Made by a program: the position numbers and the translations under genes. A DNA stretch of 64,000 bases from JAFDVL01 sp031409955 (lineage in GTDB: Bacteria > Acidobacteriota > Blastocatellia > RBC074). Position 1 is the stretch's first letter, and each line of letters opens with the position of its first letter. The notes under the pieces are model-generated. The model made no database searches. It was not told the DNA's origin and worked only from the letters and a program-made list of their open reading frames with translations. Of this stretch, positions 7,734-16,394 are shown in pieces. The DNA lies in the NCBI GenBank assembly GCA_031409955.1, contig JANNYF010000220.1, forward strand, positions 1-64,000, read 5' to 3'.

Positions 7734-10700
7734 ATGCTGTACTCAACTTCTCTCCGCCAATCATTCTCACTCGTCCTGACCTTTTCTCTGCTCATTTCGC
7801 AATGCGCCTGCACGCGCGGCAAAGCGTTGGTCAAACGGTATATGAGTGGCGACTCGTCACTCGCTTTGGAGTCGTCGTTTGATGCTGCGGTGCAAGTCCC
7901 GCCCGCGCCGACAAATCAACCCGCGCTGGAGGTGCCGCTCACGATTTCACGCAAGCCCGCGACCGCAGGCGTGCCGCTCGCCGAAGCCGCGAATGTCCGC
8001 GAGGTGGCACGCCTCGCGCTGGTGGATGCCGCGAACAAACCTGTGCCTGCGCAGTTTCGGGTGCTGGCGCGATGGCGCGGGCCGGTGAGCGACGCAAATC
8101 GTCCGATCAAATGGTTGCTAGTGGATAGCGAGGCACCAGCCGGAGATTACCGCTTGGTGTTGGGCAGCAATCCGATGCCCACGATGAAAGTGGGGAGCGG
8201 CCTGAATGGCGGGCAAGGCGGCCCTGCGCCAACTGCAACAAAAGGTTCCTTTGAAACCAGCGGCAGAGATTTTGGCACGACTGCACAATCGCCAACCACG
8301 CGACCCCGCACTGTTTCATCGGGAAATAATTTACCGGGAAACAGTTCACCGGGAAACGATGTGTTTGTGCAAGCAGGCCGCGTGCAATTGACGGCAGCGG
8401 CGAAGGGCAGCGATTTGCTGACCAGCTTTGTGATGGATGGCACGGAGCGATTGACGCAGCCCGTCAAGATGACTATCGAACAACCGCGCACCACGTTGTT
8501 GGTGATGGATGCGGCGGCGGGCAGCACGACGCTGAAAGTCACGGATGCAGCGGCATTGGCGGTCGGTGCAAAAGTGCGCTTTGAGCATATCGGCGAGTTG
8601 CCGTTTGAAACCGCAGTCGGCGCGAATCGTGTGGCGGCGCGCGAGCAGGATCAAATGTACGAACCGAATCGCACCTATCGCCTCGAAGAAGGCACCTCGC
8701 GGCAGGAAGATATTTTTATCGTGCGGCGCGATGACGGCGGTTGGATTTATACGCGCTCGCCAATTCGCGTGGCGCATCCGCCGCATGCGCGCATTCGTGA
8801 TCTTGGCGGCGAAGAAGAAACGGCGGTGATCAAATCCATCCGCGATCAAGTCGTAACGCTGGATCGCCCGTTGCGCCTGAAACACAACGGCAATGAAAAA
8901 ATGATTGCGGAGTCTGCGCCGCTGACGTTGACCGCCGTCGTGGATGAAACAAAGCTCGAAGAAACCGGGCCGCTGCGCTTGGTCGTGCGGCAAGACGGGC
9001 ATTTTCAAAGCAATGATCGGGGGGCGAATGCTGGTGCGACACTGCGCTTCACGTTGCGCTATCACGTCTACGCGTCGCAAGCATTCGTGCGCACGCAACT
9101 GCGCATCGTCAATGTCGGCGCGTTTGGGTTTGGCGGCAGCCGCAATGATACGCCGCCTTATGCGCAACACGCGCTGATCCAATCGCTCAACGTCAATCTT
9201 CCATTGGGCGCTGCCAGCAAGCCACAACGCCTCGAAGCACGCAATGAGGACGGTGTAAAAGTCGCTTCGCTGATCGCAGGCAAAGGCGTTGAAGTGACTG
9301 CGCCGGAATTCGCCGAAAACTTTCCGAAGGCGTTGAGTGCGGATGCAACTGGCGCGCGGTTTGAAATCCTGCCGCGCGGCCTGGGCGAAATGAACGGCGA
9401 ATATGTGCTGGATGGTGCGCGGGCGAAAGCGACCGAATTTTATTTTGGCCTCGAAACAAAAGCCGCTGCGGCCCTGACCAATTCGCTGGGCGTCGGGCTT
9501 GATCCTGAATACGTGGCAACGACGCAGGCCGTGCGTCCGCTGCTGATCGAAAAACGCAATTGGACGAAATTCTTTCCCGAAGATCGCATGCTCGGTGTTG
9601 CGGCAATGCGAATGGAGCGCTGGCTGGCGGGTTTGTATTCCAACGAAGCGAACGAAGGCAATGGCCCGCGCCCGGCACAATCCGCGTTTGAAGTGCGCCG
9701 GATGAGCCGCGAAGGCTCGGTCGAAAAAAGCAACGGGCATTTTGGCTGGCGCAATTTTGGCGATTTCACCTGGGCGGAAGGCTACACCAATTTGCACTAC
9801 GACATTCACTTCATCGCCTTGCGCGAATATTTGCGCGGTGGCGACAAACGCGCGTTTCAAGTGGGCAGCGAGATGGCGCGCTTTCGGGCGGATTGGGGGC
9901 AGCATCAGGCCGTGGATTATTGGGATTCGTCGCGCACGTTCAATTTCAAAGGCTTTGCATTTTATGAAAAAGGCGATCACGGGACTTACAAACCGCCGTT
10001 GCCCAGCCACCATTGGGTCGAAGGTTTGTGGCTGTATTGGGCGTTGACGGGCGATGAAGCGGTGCGGCAATCGGCGCTGGAAGGTTCGGATGTGTTGCTC
10101 AAACATCCGATGGACAATTACCTGTATGGCTTGAATTACAACGAATCGCGGTGGGTCGGCTGGCCTGCGCTGAACCTGATGGCAGCGTGGCGGTACACGG
10201 GCAATGTGCAATATTTCGAGCTGGCGAAAAAGCTGGTTTATCTGATGGTGCAGGCCGAGGAAAACGCCGGACGCAAGGGCTATTTCATTCCGGCGAATTC
10301 ACCGCTTGGCAATCAGATTCAGCCGTTTATGTGGAGCGGATACGCGCAGCTTGGCACGATTGAATATTGGCGCGAAACCGGAGATAAACGCGTGGCGGAT
10401 TTTATGGTGCGAATTGCCGATTGGTTGATTGGCGCGAAAGGCGAGCGGCCTGTTTTGAAAGGCGGGCGCTCGCAAGCCGATGGCAAATACGAACCGCTGG
10501 GGACGACCTTTTTCTGGGCCCCGGACAAAGAAGTGCCAGACCCGCGTGTAACAGAACTGGGAATGATGAGTGTGCCATTGCTGACGGTCGCCGCACGCAT
10601 TACGGGGCGAGCGGATTTGCGCGACAAAACGCGGTTGCTGTTCCGCGATGTGACGTACTTCCGCGACGCGCCGGACAATGCGGCACTGTCTCCATCGGAG

Positions 10701-10823
10701 TTGAGCATGCTGAATTTTCGCTCGCCGCAATTCAGCGGATCGTATATCAAAGCATACGGGCATTTCGGGTTGTTCGTGCCGGAGTATTTGGCGGATTATG
10801 TCAGCCCTCCAAAAAGCCGATAA
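7734..10823 (+). CDS. exported PcRGLX/YetA-like protein
   Basis: This is a large exported protein of about 1029 residues. An N-terminal hydrophobic signal (LVLTFSLLISQCAC) is followed by a beta-rich region (VPLTISRKPATAGVPLAE, ALVDAANKPVPAQF) that resembles the RIFT-barrel N-terminus of PcRGLX/YetA-type proteins. The C-terminal third is a helical (alpha/alpha)-barrel-like domain with NFGDFTWAEGYTNLHYD, SHHWVEGLWLYWALTGD and YGLNYNESRWVGWP, matching the layout of exo-rhamnogalacturonan lyases. A role in degrading a pectin-like polysaccharide in the periplasm or outside the cell is inferred. A TTG four codons earlier (7722) is an alternative start; ATG 7734 was preferred because it leads straight into the signal. 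A cysteine pair near residue 24-26 could also suggest a lipoprotein, but the lipobox is poor. The gene stands alone. Confidence 0.68.
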   Translation: MLYSTSLRQSFSLVLTFSLLISQCACTRGKALVKRYMSGDSSLALESSFDAAVQVPPAPTNQPALEVPLTISRKPATAGVPLAEAANVREVARLALVDAANKPVPAQFRVLARWRGPVSDANRPIKWLLVDSEAPAGDYRLVLGSNPMPTMKVGSGLNGGQGGPAPTATKGSFETSGRDFGTTAQSPTTRPRTVSSGNNLPGNSSPGNDVFVQAGRVQLTAAAKGSDLLTSFVMDGTERLTQPVKMTIEQPRTTLLVMDAAAGSTTLKVTDAAALAVGAKVRFEHIGELPFETAVGANRVAAREQDQMYEPNRTYRLEEGTSRQEDIFIVRRDDGGWIYTRSPIRVAHPPHARIRDLGGEEETAVIKSIRDQVVTLDRPLRLKHNGNEKMIAESAPLTLTAVVDETKLEETGPLRLVVRQDGHFQSNDRGANAGATLRFTLRYHVYASQAFVRTQLRIVNVGAFGFGGSRNDTPPYAQHALIQSLNVNLPLGAASKPQRLEARNEDGVKVASLIAGKGVEVTAPEFAENFPKALSADATGARFEILPRGLGEMNGEYVLDGARAKATEFYFGLETKAAAALTNSLGVGLDPEYVATTQAVRPLLIEKRNWTKFFPEDRMLGVAAMRMERWLAGLYSNEANEGNGPRPAQSAFEVRRMSREGSVEKSNGHFGWRNFGDFTWAEGYTNLHYDIHFIALREYLRGGDKRAFQVGSEMARFRADWGQHQAVDYWDSSRTFNFKGFAFYEKGDHGTYKPPLPSHHWVEGLWLYWALTGDEAVRQSALEGSDVLLKHPMDNYLYGLNYNESRWVGWPALNLMAAWRYTGNVQYFELAKKLVYLMVQAEENAGRKGYFIPANSPLGNQIQPFMWSGYAQLGTIEYWRETGDKRVADFMVRIADWLIGAKGERPVLKGGRSQADGKYEPLGTTFFWAPDKEVPDPRVTELGMMSVPLLTVAARITGRADLRDKTRLLFRDVTYFRDAPDNAALSPSELSMLNFRSPQFSGSYIKAYGHFGLFVPEYLADYVSPPKSR

Positions 10824-11042
10824 TCGGATGCGGAGATTGGCCCGCATTATTACTATCCAATTGACGGGGTTGTCGTCTCTGCACTACTATCGCGGGCAGT
10901 AAGTTTTCCTCACATCCGGCAACATTTCCTTAGAAAACTTATTGGCACTCCTGATTCGCTATTTATTTGGTGCGGCGTACTCCTGTCTGTCGCGCAGAAT
11001 GGGGGAATTAACCTTCACACAGAACACCTAGAGGAACGTTGT

Positions 11043-11993
11043 ATGCAAACCTCACATAAACTCACACATTTACTACTCATTGTCATCGCTCTGCTGGGAA
11101 CGCTCATTTCGACTTCAGCGCAAACGTCGTTTCCTGCGCCCGGCGTCAGCGATCAACAAGCCGGTTGGATGTTGGTCTATCCGTATTACACCTCTCGATC
11201 TTCCAACCAAAAAGAAGATACATTTATCACCATTACCAATGCGAGCAGCACCACTACCGTAGCGGTTCACGTCTACTTTATGGATGGCAGAAGCTGTGCG
11301 CAGGCCGATATGTTTCTCTGCCTCACGCCCAACGCGTCGGAGGCATTCAAAGCTTCGGAGTTAGACCCGGACAATACCGGCTATATGATCGCCTATGTAG
11401 TCGCCCAGACCGGGCCACAGGCAGGCTGCCCTGCGACTACCTCGACGGTCTTGATTGGAAACGCGTTCGTCAGTCTTCCTGCCGATGGCATTCAAGGAGC
11501 ATACGGAGCCGAAGCCTTTGGATCCGCCGGAGCTTCTTGCACGATAGTAGACCCCAATACCGCCCAACTCACCTTCAATGCGCCCAATCGCTTTGCGGTG
11601 GAAATCCAAAGCCCTTTGACCATTCCCAATCAGCGCATAGTGCTGGCCGGGTTGGCAGGTGATTTGAATGGAACGTTGGGCGGGGCAGGGCAAGTTGGCG
11701 TCGGGCAAGCCATCAACGGAAACGAAACGCCATCGGGCAGCTTTGGTTCTTGGATTCCCGAAGGCTGCCAGAGTTTTGGGCTGATTACCAACAGTTCTCC
11801 GCGTCCGCCCGGAGGTCTCGGTCGTATCATTCCGGCAGGGCAGGTGGGGATGCTCAAGTTCAATACCCGTGCTGCCGTTGGATTATTGATGGTTCCGAAT
11901 AACGCCACAGGGCGCGCCGGAATTCGGTCACTGCATAAGCTGGGGACTACCGCGACAACGCTGACGGTTGGGATTTTCCCCGGTGCCTGTTAG
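11043..11993 (+). CDS. exported protein of unknown function
   Basis: This 316-residue protein has a clear signal peptide (LLLIVIALLGTLISTSA, cleavage near residue 26). The mature part is rich in Thr, Ser, Asn and Gly. It contains a segment of the type ITITNASSTTTVAVHVYFMDG followed by a cysteine pair (SCAQADMFLC), suggesting a disulfide-bonded beta-sandwich. I do not recognise a catalytic family; similar exported proteins occur in soil bacteria as putative surface proteins. AGAGGAACG precedes the ATG. A strong hairpin terminator follows the stop (12022-12056), so it is probably transcribed alone. Function is unassigned. Confidence 0.72.
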   Translation: MQTSHKLTHLLLIVIALLGTLISTSAQTSFPAPGVSDQQAGWMLVYPYYTSRSSNQKEDTFITITNASSTTTVAVHVYFMDGRSCAQADMFLCLTPNASEAFKASELDPDNTGYMIAYVVAQTGPQAGCPATTSTVLIGNAFVSLPADGIQGAYGAEAFGSAGASCTIVDPNTAQLTFNAPNRFAVEIQSPLTIPNQRIVLAGLAGDLNGTLGGAGQVGVGQAINGNETPSGSFGSWIPEGCQSFGLITNSSPRPPGGLGRIIPAGQVGMLKFNTRAAVGLLMVPNNATGRAGIRSLHKLGTTATTLTVGIFPGAC

Positions 11994-12021
11994 CGAATAA
12001 AACGGAGTACCATTTCATCGG

Positions 12022-12056
12022 AAAAGGGTTTGGGCAATATCTGCTCAAACCCTTTT
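12022..12056 (+). terminator. strong intrinsic-type hairpin
   Basis: AAAAGGGTTTG pairs perfectly with CAAACCCTTTT (11 base pairs), extended by three more pairs around a 7-base loop (AATATCT). The right arm ends in TTTT followed by GTGTT, giving a weak U-tract. It begins 28 bases after the stop of the exported protein gene and before the protealysin gene. Confidence 0.8.
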
Positions 12057-12170
12057 GTGTTATGTCTTGACGCCTCTCCCAAACAGCAGTAGAGTCACGC
12101 CCGCACTCCCCTCAAATATTGCTTCCCCCATTTGATATTAACCTTTTCGATTTCGGCCATTGGAGGAAAT

Positions 12171-13217
12171 ATGACCACAACCTTTCATTCATTCCATTGC
12201 ATCATTCCGCCCGACATCCTGCGCAACGTGGCGGAAAAAGGGAGCGACACACAACGCGATTGGGCCTACAAGGCGATTGACGAAGGAGCGCAAATGCGCG
12301 GGCAACGCGAAGCCATCGCTTCGTTCGCCATGCTCGCCGCCGTTCCCGCCGGAGGCAAGCGCCGCACTGTGTACGACGCGAAAAACGGTACGACTTTACC
12401 CGGTAAACTGGCACGCGGCGAAAACGATCCGGCCAGCAAAGACATCGCCGTCAATGAAGCCTTTCTCGGTGCGGGCAAAACCTACGATTTTTTCAGCAAA
12501 ATCTATGAGCGCAACTCGATTGATGATCGCGGCATGCGGCTCGACTCCACGGTGCATTACGACAGCGAATACAACAACGCGTTCTGGAACGGCAGGCAAA
12601 TGGTGTACGGCGATGGCGACGGACAAATCTTCGAGCGCTTCACAATTGCGCTGGATGTCATTGCACACGAATTGGCACACGGCGTCACACAATTTGAAGC
12701 GGGATTGGTTTACCGAAATCAACCCGGCGCGCTGAACGAACATTTCTCCGATGTGTTTGGCTCGCTCGTCAAGCAATACGCCAAGAAGCAAACTGCCGCC
12801 AAAGCGGATTGGCTGATTGGCAAAGGCTTGTTGACGAAAGCAATCAAAGGCGTCGCGCTGCGTTCGATGAAAGCACCGGGAACTGCGTATGACGATCCGC
12901 TGATTGGCAAAGACCCGCAGCCCGGACACATGAAAGATTTCGTCAAAACCACGCGTGACAACGGCGGCGTGCATATCAATTCGGGCATCCCGAACAAAGC
13001 GTTTTACGAAGCGGCGATGCGCATTGGGGGCCACGCGTGGGAAAAGACGGGGCGCATCTGGTACATCACGTTGCGAGATCGTTTGCGGTCGAATTCGCAG
13101 TTTCAGGATTGCGCGAATTTGACGCTCGCCGTTGCTAAAGAACTTTATGGCGTGGGCGGCACGGAGCAAAAGGCTGTGCAGGAAGCGTGGGATGCAGTTG
13201 GGATTAAAGCGAAGTAA
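12171..13217 (+). CDS. protealysin-type M4 metalloprotease
   Basis: This 348-residue thermolysin-family zinc protease has zinc ligands and catalytic residues in HELAH (His166, Glu167, His170) and Glu190 in NEHFSDVFG, with the later catalytic histidine motif NGGVHINSG. The N-terminus lacks a signal peptide and carries a short propeptide with HCIIPPDIL (residues 9-17), the PPL-type motif of protealysin precursors rather than the long thermolysin propeptide. ATG 12171 is preceded by GGAGGAAAT, a near-ideal ribosome binding site; the open frame upstream to 12132 is ignored. Protealysins are made in the cytoplasm and exported by unclear means. The next gene encodes an emfourin-type inhibitor, matching the two-gene protealysin operon known from Serratia. 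Confidence 0.92.
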   Translation: MTTTFHSFHCIIPPDILRNVAEKGSDTQRDWAYKAIDEGAQMRGQREAIASFAMLAAVPAGGKRRTVYDAKNGTTLPGKLARGENDPASKDIAVNEAFLGAGKTYDFFSKIYERNSIDDRGMRLDSTVHYDSEYNNAFWNGRQMVYGDGDGQIFERFTIALDVIAHELAHGVTQFEAGLVYRNQPGALNEHFSDVFGSLVKQYAKKQTAAKADWLIGKGLLTKAIKGVALRSMKAPGTAYDDPLIGKDPQPGHMKDFVKTTRDNGGVHINSGIPNKAFYEAAMRIGGHAWEKTGRIWYITLRDRLRSNSQFQDCANLTLAVAKELYGVGGTEQKAVQEAWDAVGIKAK

Positions 13218-13224
13218 GACAACA

Positions 13225-13285
13225 CACGTAGTAGCAAATTCATTCGCTCCGATTTAACTCAAGCAAATGAATTTGCTACTACGTG
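13225..13285. repeat. near-perfect intergenic inverted repeat
   Basis: Two 24-base arms starting CACGTAGTAGCAAATTCATT differ at one position and flank a 13-base loop. The repeat starts 8 bases after the protealysin stop and ends 19 bases before the emfourin-like gene. It may attenuate or stabilise the transcript between protease and inhibitor, or simply be a dispersed repeat. Confidence 0.85.
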
Positions 13286-13304
13286 CGGACAATGAGGAAC
13301 TCTT

Positions 13305-13604
13305 ATGATTGTTCGTCACGAGCGTTCTGGCGGATTTGCTGGAATCACGGTTACGGCGGAAGTGGATTCAGAAACCTTGTCCGCCAAAGAAGCGAAAGAA
13401 TTAAAAGGGCTGGTCGAGCAGGCGTTCTCTGCTAACCAGCCCAAAAAGAAAAAAGCGACGATGCCCGATCAGTTCGAATATGAATTCGTCATCGAGGACG
13501 GCGACAAACCGCGCAAATATCTCGTGAATGATGAAACCATCACCGACGAAATGCGCGCGTTGAGTAAGTGGTTGATCGCCGCCGTGCAAAAGCGCAAGAC
13601 CTAA
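13305..13604 (+). CDS. emfourin-like protealysin inhibitor
   Basis: This 99-residue protein starts MIVRHERSGGFAGI, continues with VDSETLSAKEAKEL and LVEQAF, and ends with a second module, YEFVIEDGDKPRKYLVND followed by MRALSKWLI. This matches emfourin, the small proteinaceous inhibitor encoded next to protealysin-like proteases. It probably inhibits the upstream M4 protease inside the cell. The ATG has GAGGAAC upstream. The gene is separated from the protease by a strong inverted repeat, so stoichiometry could be tuned at the RNA level. Its stop codon overlaps the stop of the convergent metallo-hydrolase gene. Assignment rests on sequence pattern and operon context together. Confidence 0.85.
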   Translation: MIVRHERSGGFAGITVTAEVDSETLSAKEAKELKGLVEQAFSANQPKKKKATMPDQFEYEFVIEDGDKPRKYLVNDETITDEMRALSKWLIAAVQKRKT

Positions 13605-14467
13605 CTTTTCTTCTTGCTCAGACTGTTGTAAATGACCTGAATCCAGGTGTCGGTTTTGACGAATCCGGTTCCCAGGTCTTTGTATTTTTCCGGCATGCCC
13701 TGCGCTTTGATTTGCTCCATCGTTTTGCCCGCCGCCATTTGTTTGCGCACGATGTCCGCCGTATCTGCAATCATATCCCGATAGCCTTTCACGTCTTCGA
13801 TCCCTAAAACCGGGCCGTGTCCGGGGATGACTTTGACATCCACAGGCAACCACTTAATCGCTTCACTCAAAGACTTGACCAATCCTTCAACATCGCCGCC
13901 GCCGCTCAAATCCACGAAGGGAAAGCGTCCCGGCGAAAACGTATCGCCGAAATGCACAACGTTCGATTTCGTGAAGTAAATGATCGTGTCGTTATCGGTG
14001 TGGCCGTTGGCGAAATACATCAACTGAATCTCTTCACCGTTGAAGTGAATTGAAGCCGATTTGTCATACGTGATGACCGGCTGCGCTTCTTTTGGCCTGC
14101 TTTGCAGACGCTTGTGAACATTGGCGTGTGCCACGATTAACGTGTCTTTGCCAAAGATTTCATTGCCGCCCGTGTGATCGCCGTGATGATGCGTGTTGAC
14201 CAAAAACTTCAACTTGCTATCGCTGAGCGATTTGAGTGCGGCCTTGATTTTGTCGGCGAGCGGCGCGAATTGATCGTCAATAATCAACGTGCCATCGGGG
14301 CCAGTGGAAACGCCGATGTTGCCGCCCGCACCTTCAAGCATCGAAACATTGCCCGCGACTTTGGACGTTTTGATTTGGACGGTCGAGTAGTCCTGTTGCG
14401 CCGCTGGGACGAATTTTGCGCCGACCAAAATCACCAGCACAACGGCTGCGAAAATAAACCGATACAT
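13601..14467 (-). CDS. exported metallo-beta-lactamase-fold hydrolase
   Basis: This protein of about 288 residues begins with a signal peptide (FIFAAVVLVILVGAKFVPAA). The MBL-fold zinc motif is NTHHHGDHTGGN, with further ligand histidines in YFANGHTDND and VIPGHGPV. Members hydrolyse diverse esters, thioesters or lactams; the substrate cannot be told. ATG 14467 was chosen because GGAGG lies just before it and it opens the signal peptide; an upstream ATG at 14494 would add nine residues. It is 26 bases downstream of the FKBP gene on the same strand. Its stop overlaps the emfourin stop on the opposite strand. Confidence 0.87.
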   Translation of the reverse strand: MYRFIFAAVVLVILVGAKFVPAAQQDYSTVQIKTSKVAGNVSMLEGAGGNIGVSTGPDGTLIIDDQFAPLADKIKAALKSLSDSKLKFLVNTHHHGDHTGGNEIFGKDTLIVAHANVHKRLQSRPKEAQPVITYDKSASIHFNGEEIQLMYFANGHTDNDTIIYFTKSNVVHFGDTFSPGRFPFVDLSGGGDVEGLVKSLSEAIKWLPVDVKVIPGHGPVLGIEDVKGYRDMIADTADIVRKQMAAGKTMEQIKAQGMPEKYKDLGTGFVKTDTWIQVIYNSLSKKKS

Positions 14468-14493
14468 TTGGGGCCTCCAGATTGAAAAGCTCA

Positions 14494-14925
14494 TCAGGCA
14501 GCAATTGCCGCCAACTGAATGTTGAAGTGCAATTCTTCGCCTGCGAGCGGATGGTTGGCATCTACCGTAATCGAAGCCTCATCCACGTTTGTAATTAGCA
14601 ACGGAATCACCGTGCCATCTTCCCGGTGCATTTCGACTTGCATCCCGGCTTGCGGCTCGGTGCCAAGCTGCATCAACTCACGCGGAATGGTTTGCATTAA
14701 CTCTTCGCGGCGTTCGCCATACGCTTCATTGACGGGGATGATGACGTCCTTGCTTTCGCCGACCTGCATTCCGGTCACGGCGACCTCAAAGCCCGCAATC
14801 ACTTCTCCTCCGCCAACCGTGAACGCCAATGGCTCGTGGCCTTCAGACGAATCGAAAACCTCGCCGCTGCCCAATTTGCCTGTGTAATGAACGTGAACGA
14901 CATCCCCTTGTTTTGCTACCGACAT
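14494..14925 (-). CDS. FKBP-type peptidyl-prolyl isomerase (SlyD-like)
   Basis: This 143-residue protein begins with an FKBP half-domain (DVVHVHYTGKLGSGEVFDSS), followed by VIAGFEVAVTGMQVGE. An IF (insert-in-flap) chaperone domain is centred on YGERREELMQTIPRELM, and the FKBP fold is completed by VDANHPLAGEEL. This order is diagnostic of SlyD-like isomerases. The histidine-rich metal-binding tail of E. coli SlyD is absent. It should catalyse prolyl isomerisation and hold unfolded chains in the cytoplasm. AAGGAGC precedes the ATG. It probably heads a transcript with the metallo-hydrolase downstream. Confidence 0.93.
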   Translation of the reverse strand: MSVAKQGDVVHVHYTGKLGSGEVFDSSEGHEPLAFTVGGGEVIAGFEVAVTGMQVGESKDVIIPVNEAYGERREELMQTIPRELMQLGTEPQAGMQVEMHREDGTVIPLLITNVDEASITVDANHPLAGEELHFNIQLAAIAA

Positions 14926-15130
14926 GCGCTTTGCTCCTTGTGAAGAAAGGTCAACGCAAAGACGCCGCTAGTGCAAAAGCAATACGCAAAGGGGCGAGAG
15001 AGCAAGCTCTGAAGTAACTTCGTGTTTGCGATGAAAGAATTGAATGTTTGTGGAAATAACACTGCTTCGATGAAGCGACGAGAAGTTTGGCACAGACATT
15101 AAGTAAAAGCCAAGCGCACGACCATCTGTT

Positions 15131-16264
15131 TTACGCAATCCAGCCGCCGCCCACCACAATCTCGCCGTCATAAAACACAGTCGCTTGACCGGGCGTGATC
15201 GCACGTTGTGCTTCGTCAAATATCACCAACACCTTGCCCTCGTCGTGCGGCGCAATCGTCGCCATTGCCTCTTCTGCCCGCGAGCGAATTTTGACTGAGA
15301 CACGCATTGGTTCCGTCAGCATTTCCACTGCAATCCAATTCGGGCGCGTCACAATCATCTCGACCTTGAGCAAATGATCGGGCGAGCCAACAACGACTTG
15401 GTTTTTTTCGGCATCCACTTTCACGACGTACAGCGGCTCCGGTGCAGAAATACCGATGCCACGTCGCTGCCCGATGGTGTAGCGATGAATACCCGTGTGT
15501 TGCCCTAGCACTTTGCCATCTGTGGTGACGATTGCGCCGGGCGTTGGATCGGGCGCTTTCTTCACGCTTTCGATTTGCACGAGCGGTTGCGGATTCGATT
15601 TTTGCTCGTCCAAATATCGGTCAATAAAGCGCGAGTAATTGCCGTCGGGGATAAAACAAATTTCCTGGCTTTCGGGTTTGTGCGCCGTCGGCAAACCCGC
15701 CGCTTCCGCAATGTCGCGCGTTTCCTGCTTGGTCATTGCGCCGAGCGGAAACAAGGCATAGCTCAATTGCTCCTGCGTCAATTCAAACAAAAAGTACGAT
15801 TGATCTTTGGCGCGATTTGTTGACCGCAGCAATAACCACCGCCCGCGCTCCTCATCGAACCTGACACGCGCATAATGTCCCGTAGCGACTTTGTCTGCGC
15901 CGACGCTCTTCGTCAACTCAACCAGCTTGTCGAATTTCAAATACGAATTGCACGCGACGCACGGACTCGGCGTTTTGCCTTGTAGGTAGTTGTTCACAAA
16001 CGGCGCGACGACATCGCGCTCGAAATCGTCTTCCAGATTCAGCACATAAAATGGAAAGCCGAGCTTATTCGCCACGACGCGCGCGTCATATAAATCGTCC
16101 AGCGAACAACACTTGGACGGCAATGGCTCGCCGTCCGGGCCAACATTGATGCGGCGTTGATTCCAAAGCTGCATCGAAAACCCGACCAATTCGTGTCCCT
16201 GATTTTTTAGTAACGCGGCGGTTGTCGAACTGTCTACGCCCCCGCTCATAGCCACTGCAATCAT
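15131..16264 (-). CDS. mnmA: tRNA 2-thiouridine synthase MnmA
   Basis: This 377-residue enzyme puts sulfur at C2 of wobble uridine 34 in tRNA for Lys, Glu and Gln. The PP-loop SGGVDSS lies at residues 7-13. Catalytic cysteines are Cys102 (PCVACN) and Cys203 (ESQEICFIPDGN); the first has the same number as in E. coli MnmA. A C-terminal beta-barrel with IGQRRGIG follows. ATG 16264 opens directly on the PP-loop strand; the upstream in-frame ATG at 16300 would add 12 residues with no homology. The gene is divergent from the MoxR-like ATPase gene. The sulfur relay partners are not in the window. Confidence 0.96.
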   Translation of the reverse strand: MIAVAMSGGVDSSTTAALLKNQGHELVGFSMQLWNQRRINVGPDGEPLPSKCCSLDDLYDARVVANKLGFPFYVLNLEDDFERDVVAPFVNNYLQGKTPSPCVACNSYLKFDKLVELTKSVGADKVATGHYARVRFDEERGRWLLLRSTNRAKDQSYFLFELTQEQLSYALFPLGAMTKQETRDIAEAAGLPTAHKPESQEICFIPDGNYSRFIDRYLDEQKSNPQPLVQIESVKKAPDPTPGAIVTTDGKVLGQHTGIHRYTIGQRRGIGISAPEPLYVVKVDAEKNQVVVGSPDHLLKVEMIVTRPNWIAVEMLTEPMRVSVKIRSRAEEAMATIAPHDEGKVLVIFDEAQRAITPGQATVFYDGEIVVGGGWIA

Positions 16265-16394
16265 AAAGTTCTCTCTCAAATCCCAAATCTCAAATTTCAA
16301 ATCCGCAAGTATTGATGCTAAGATGACCGACTGATTCTAGCACACGCCAGATCAGCGCCGCACAAACCCAAGTAAAGGATCGTAGATTTCAGCA

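Noticed and set aside
8346..10211. 621-codon minus-strand open frame opposite the PcRGLX-like gene
   Set aside because: It is antisense to a protein with a signal peptide and conserved blocks. The translation is Arg/His/Ala-rich without domains.
12132..12170. upstream start for the protealysin gene
   Set aside because: A near-perfect ribosome binding site directly precedes ATG 12171, and the PPL propeptide motif follows it at the expected distance.
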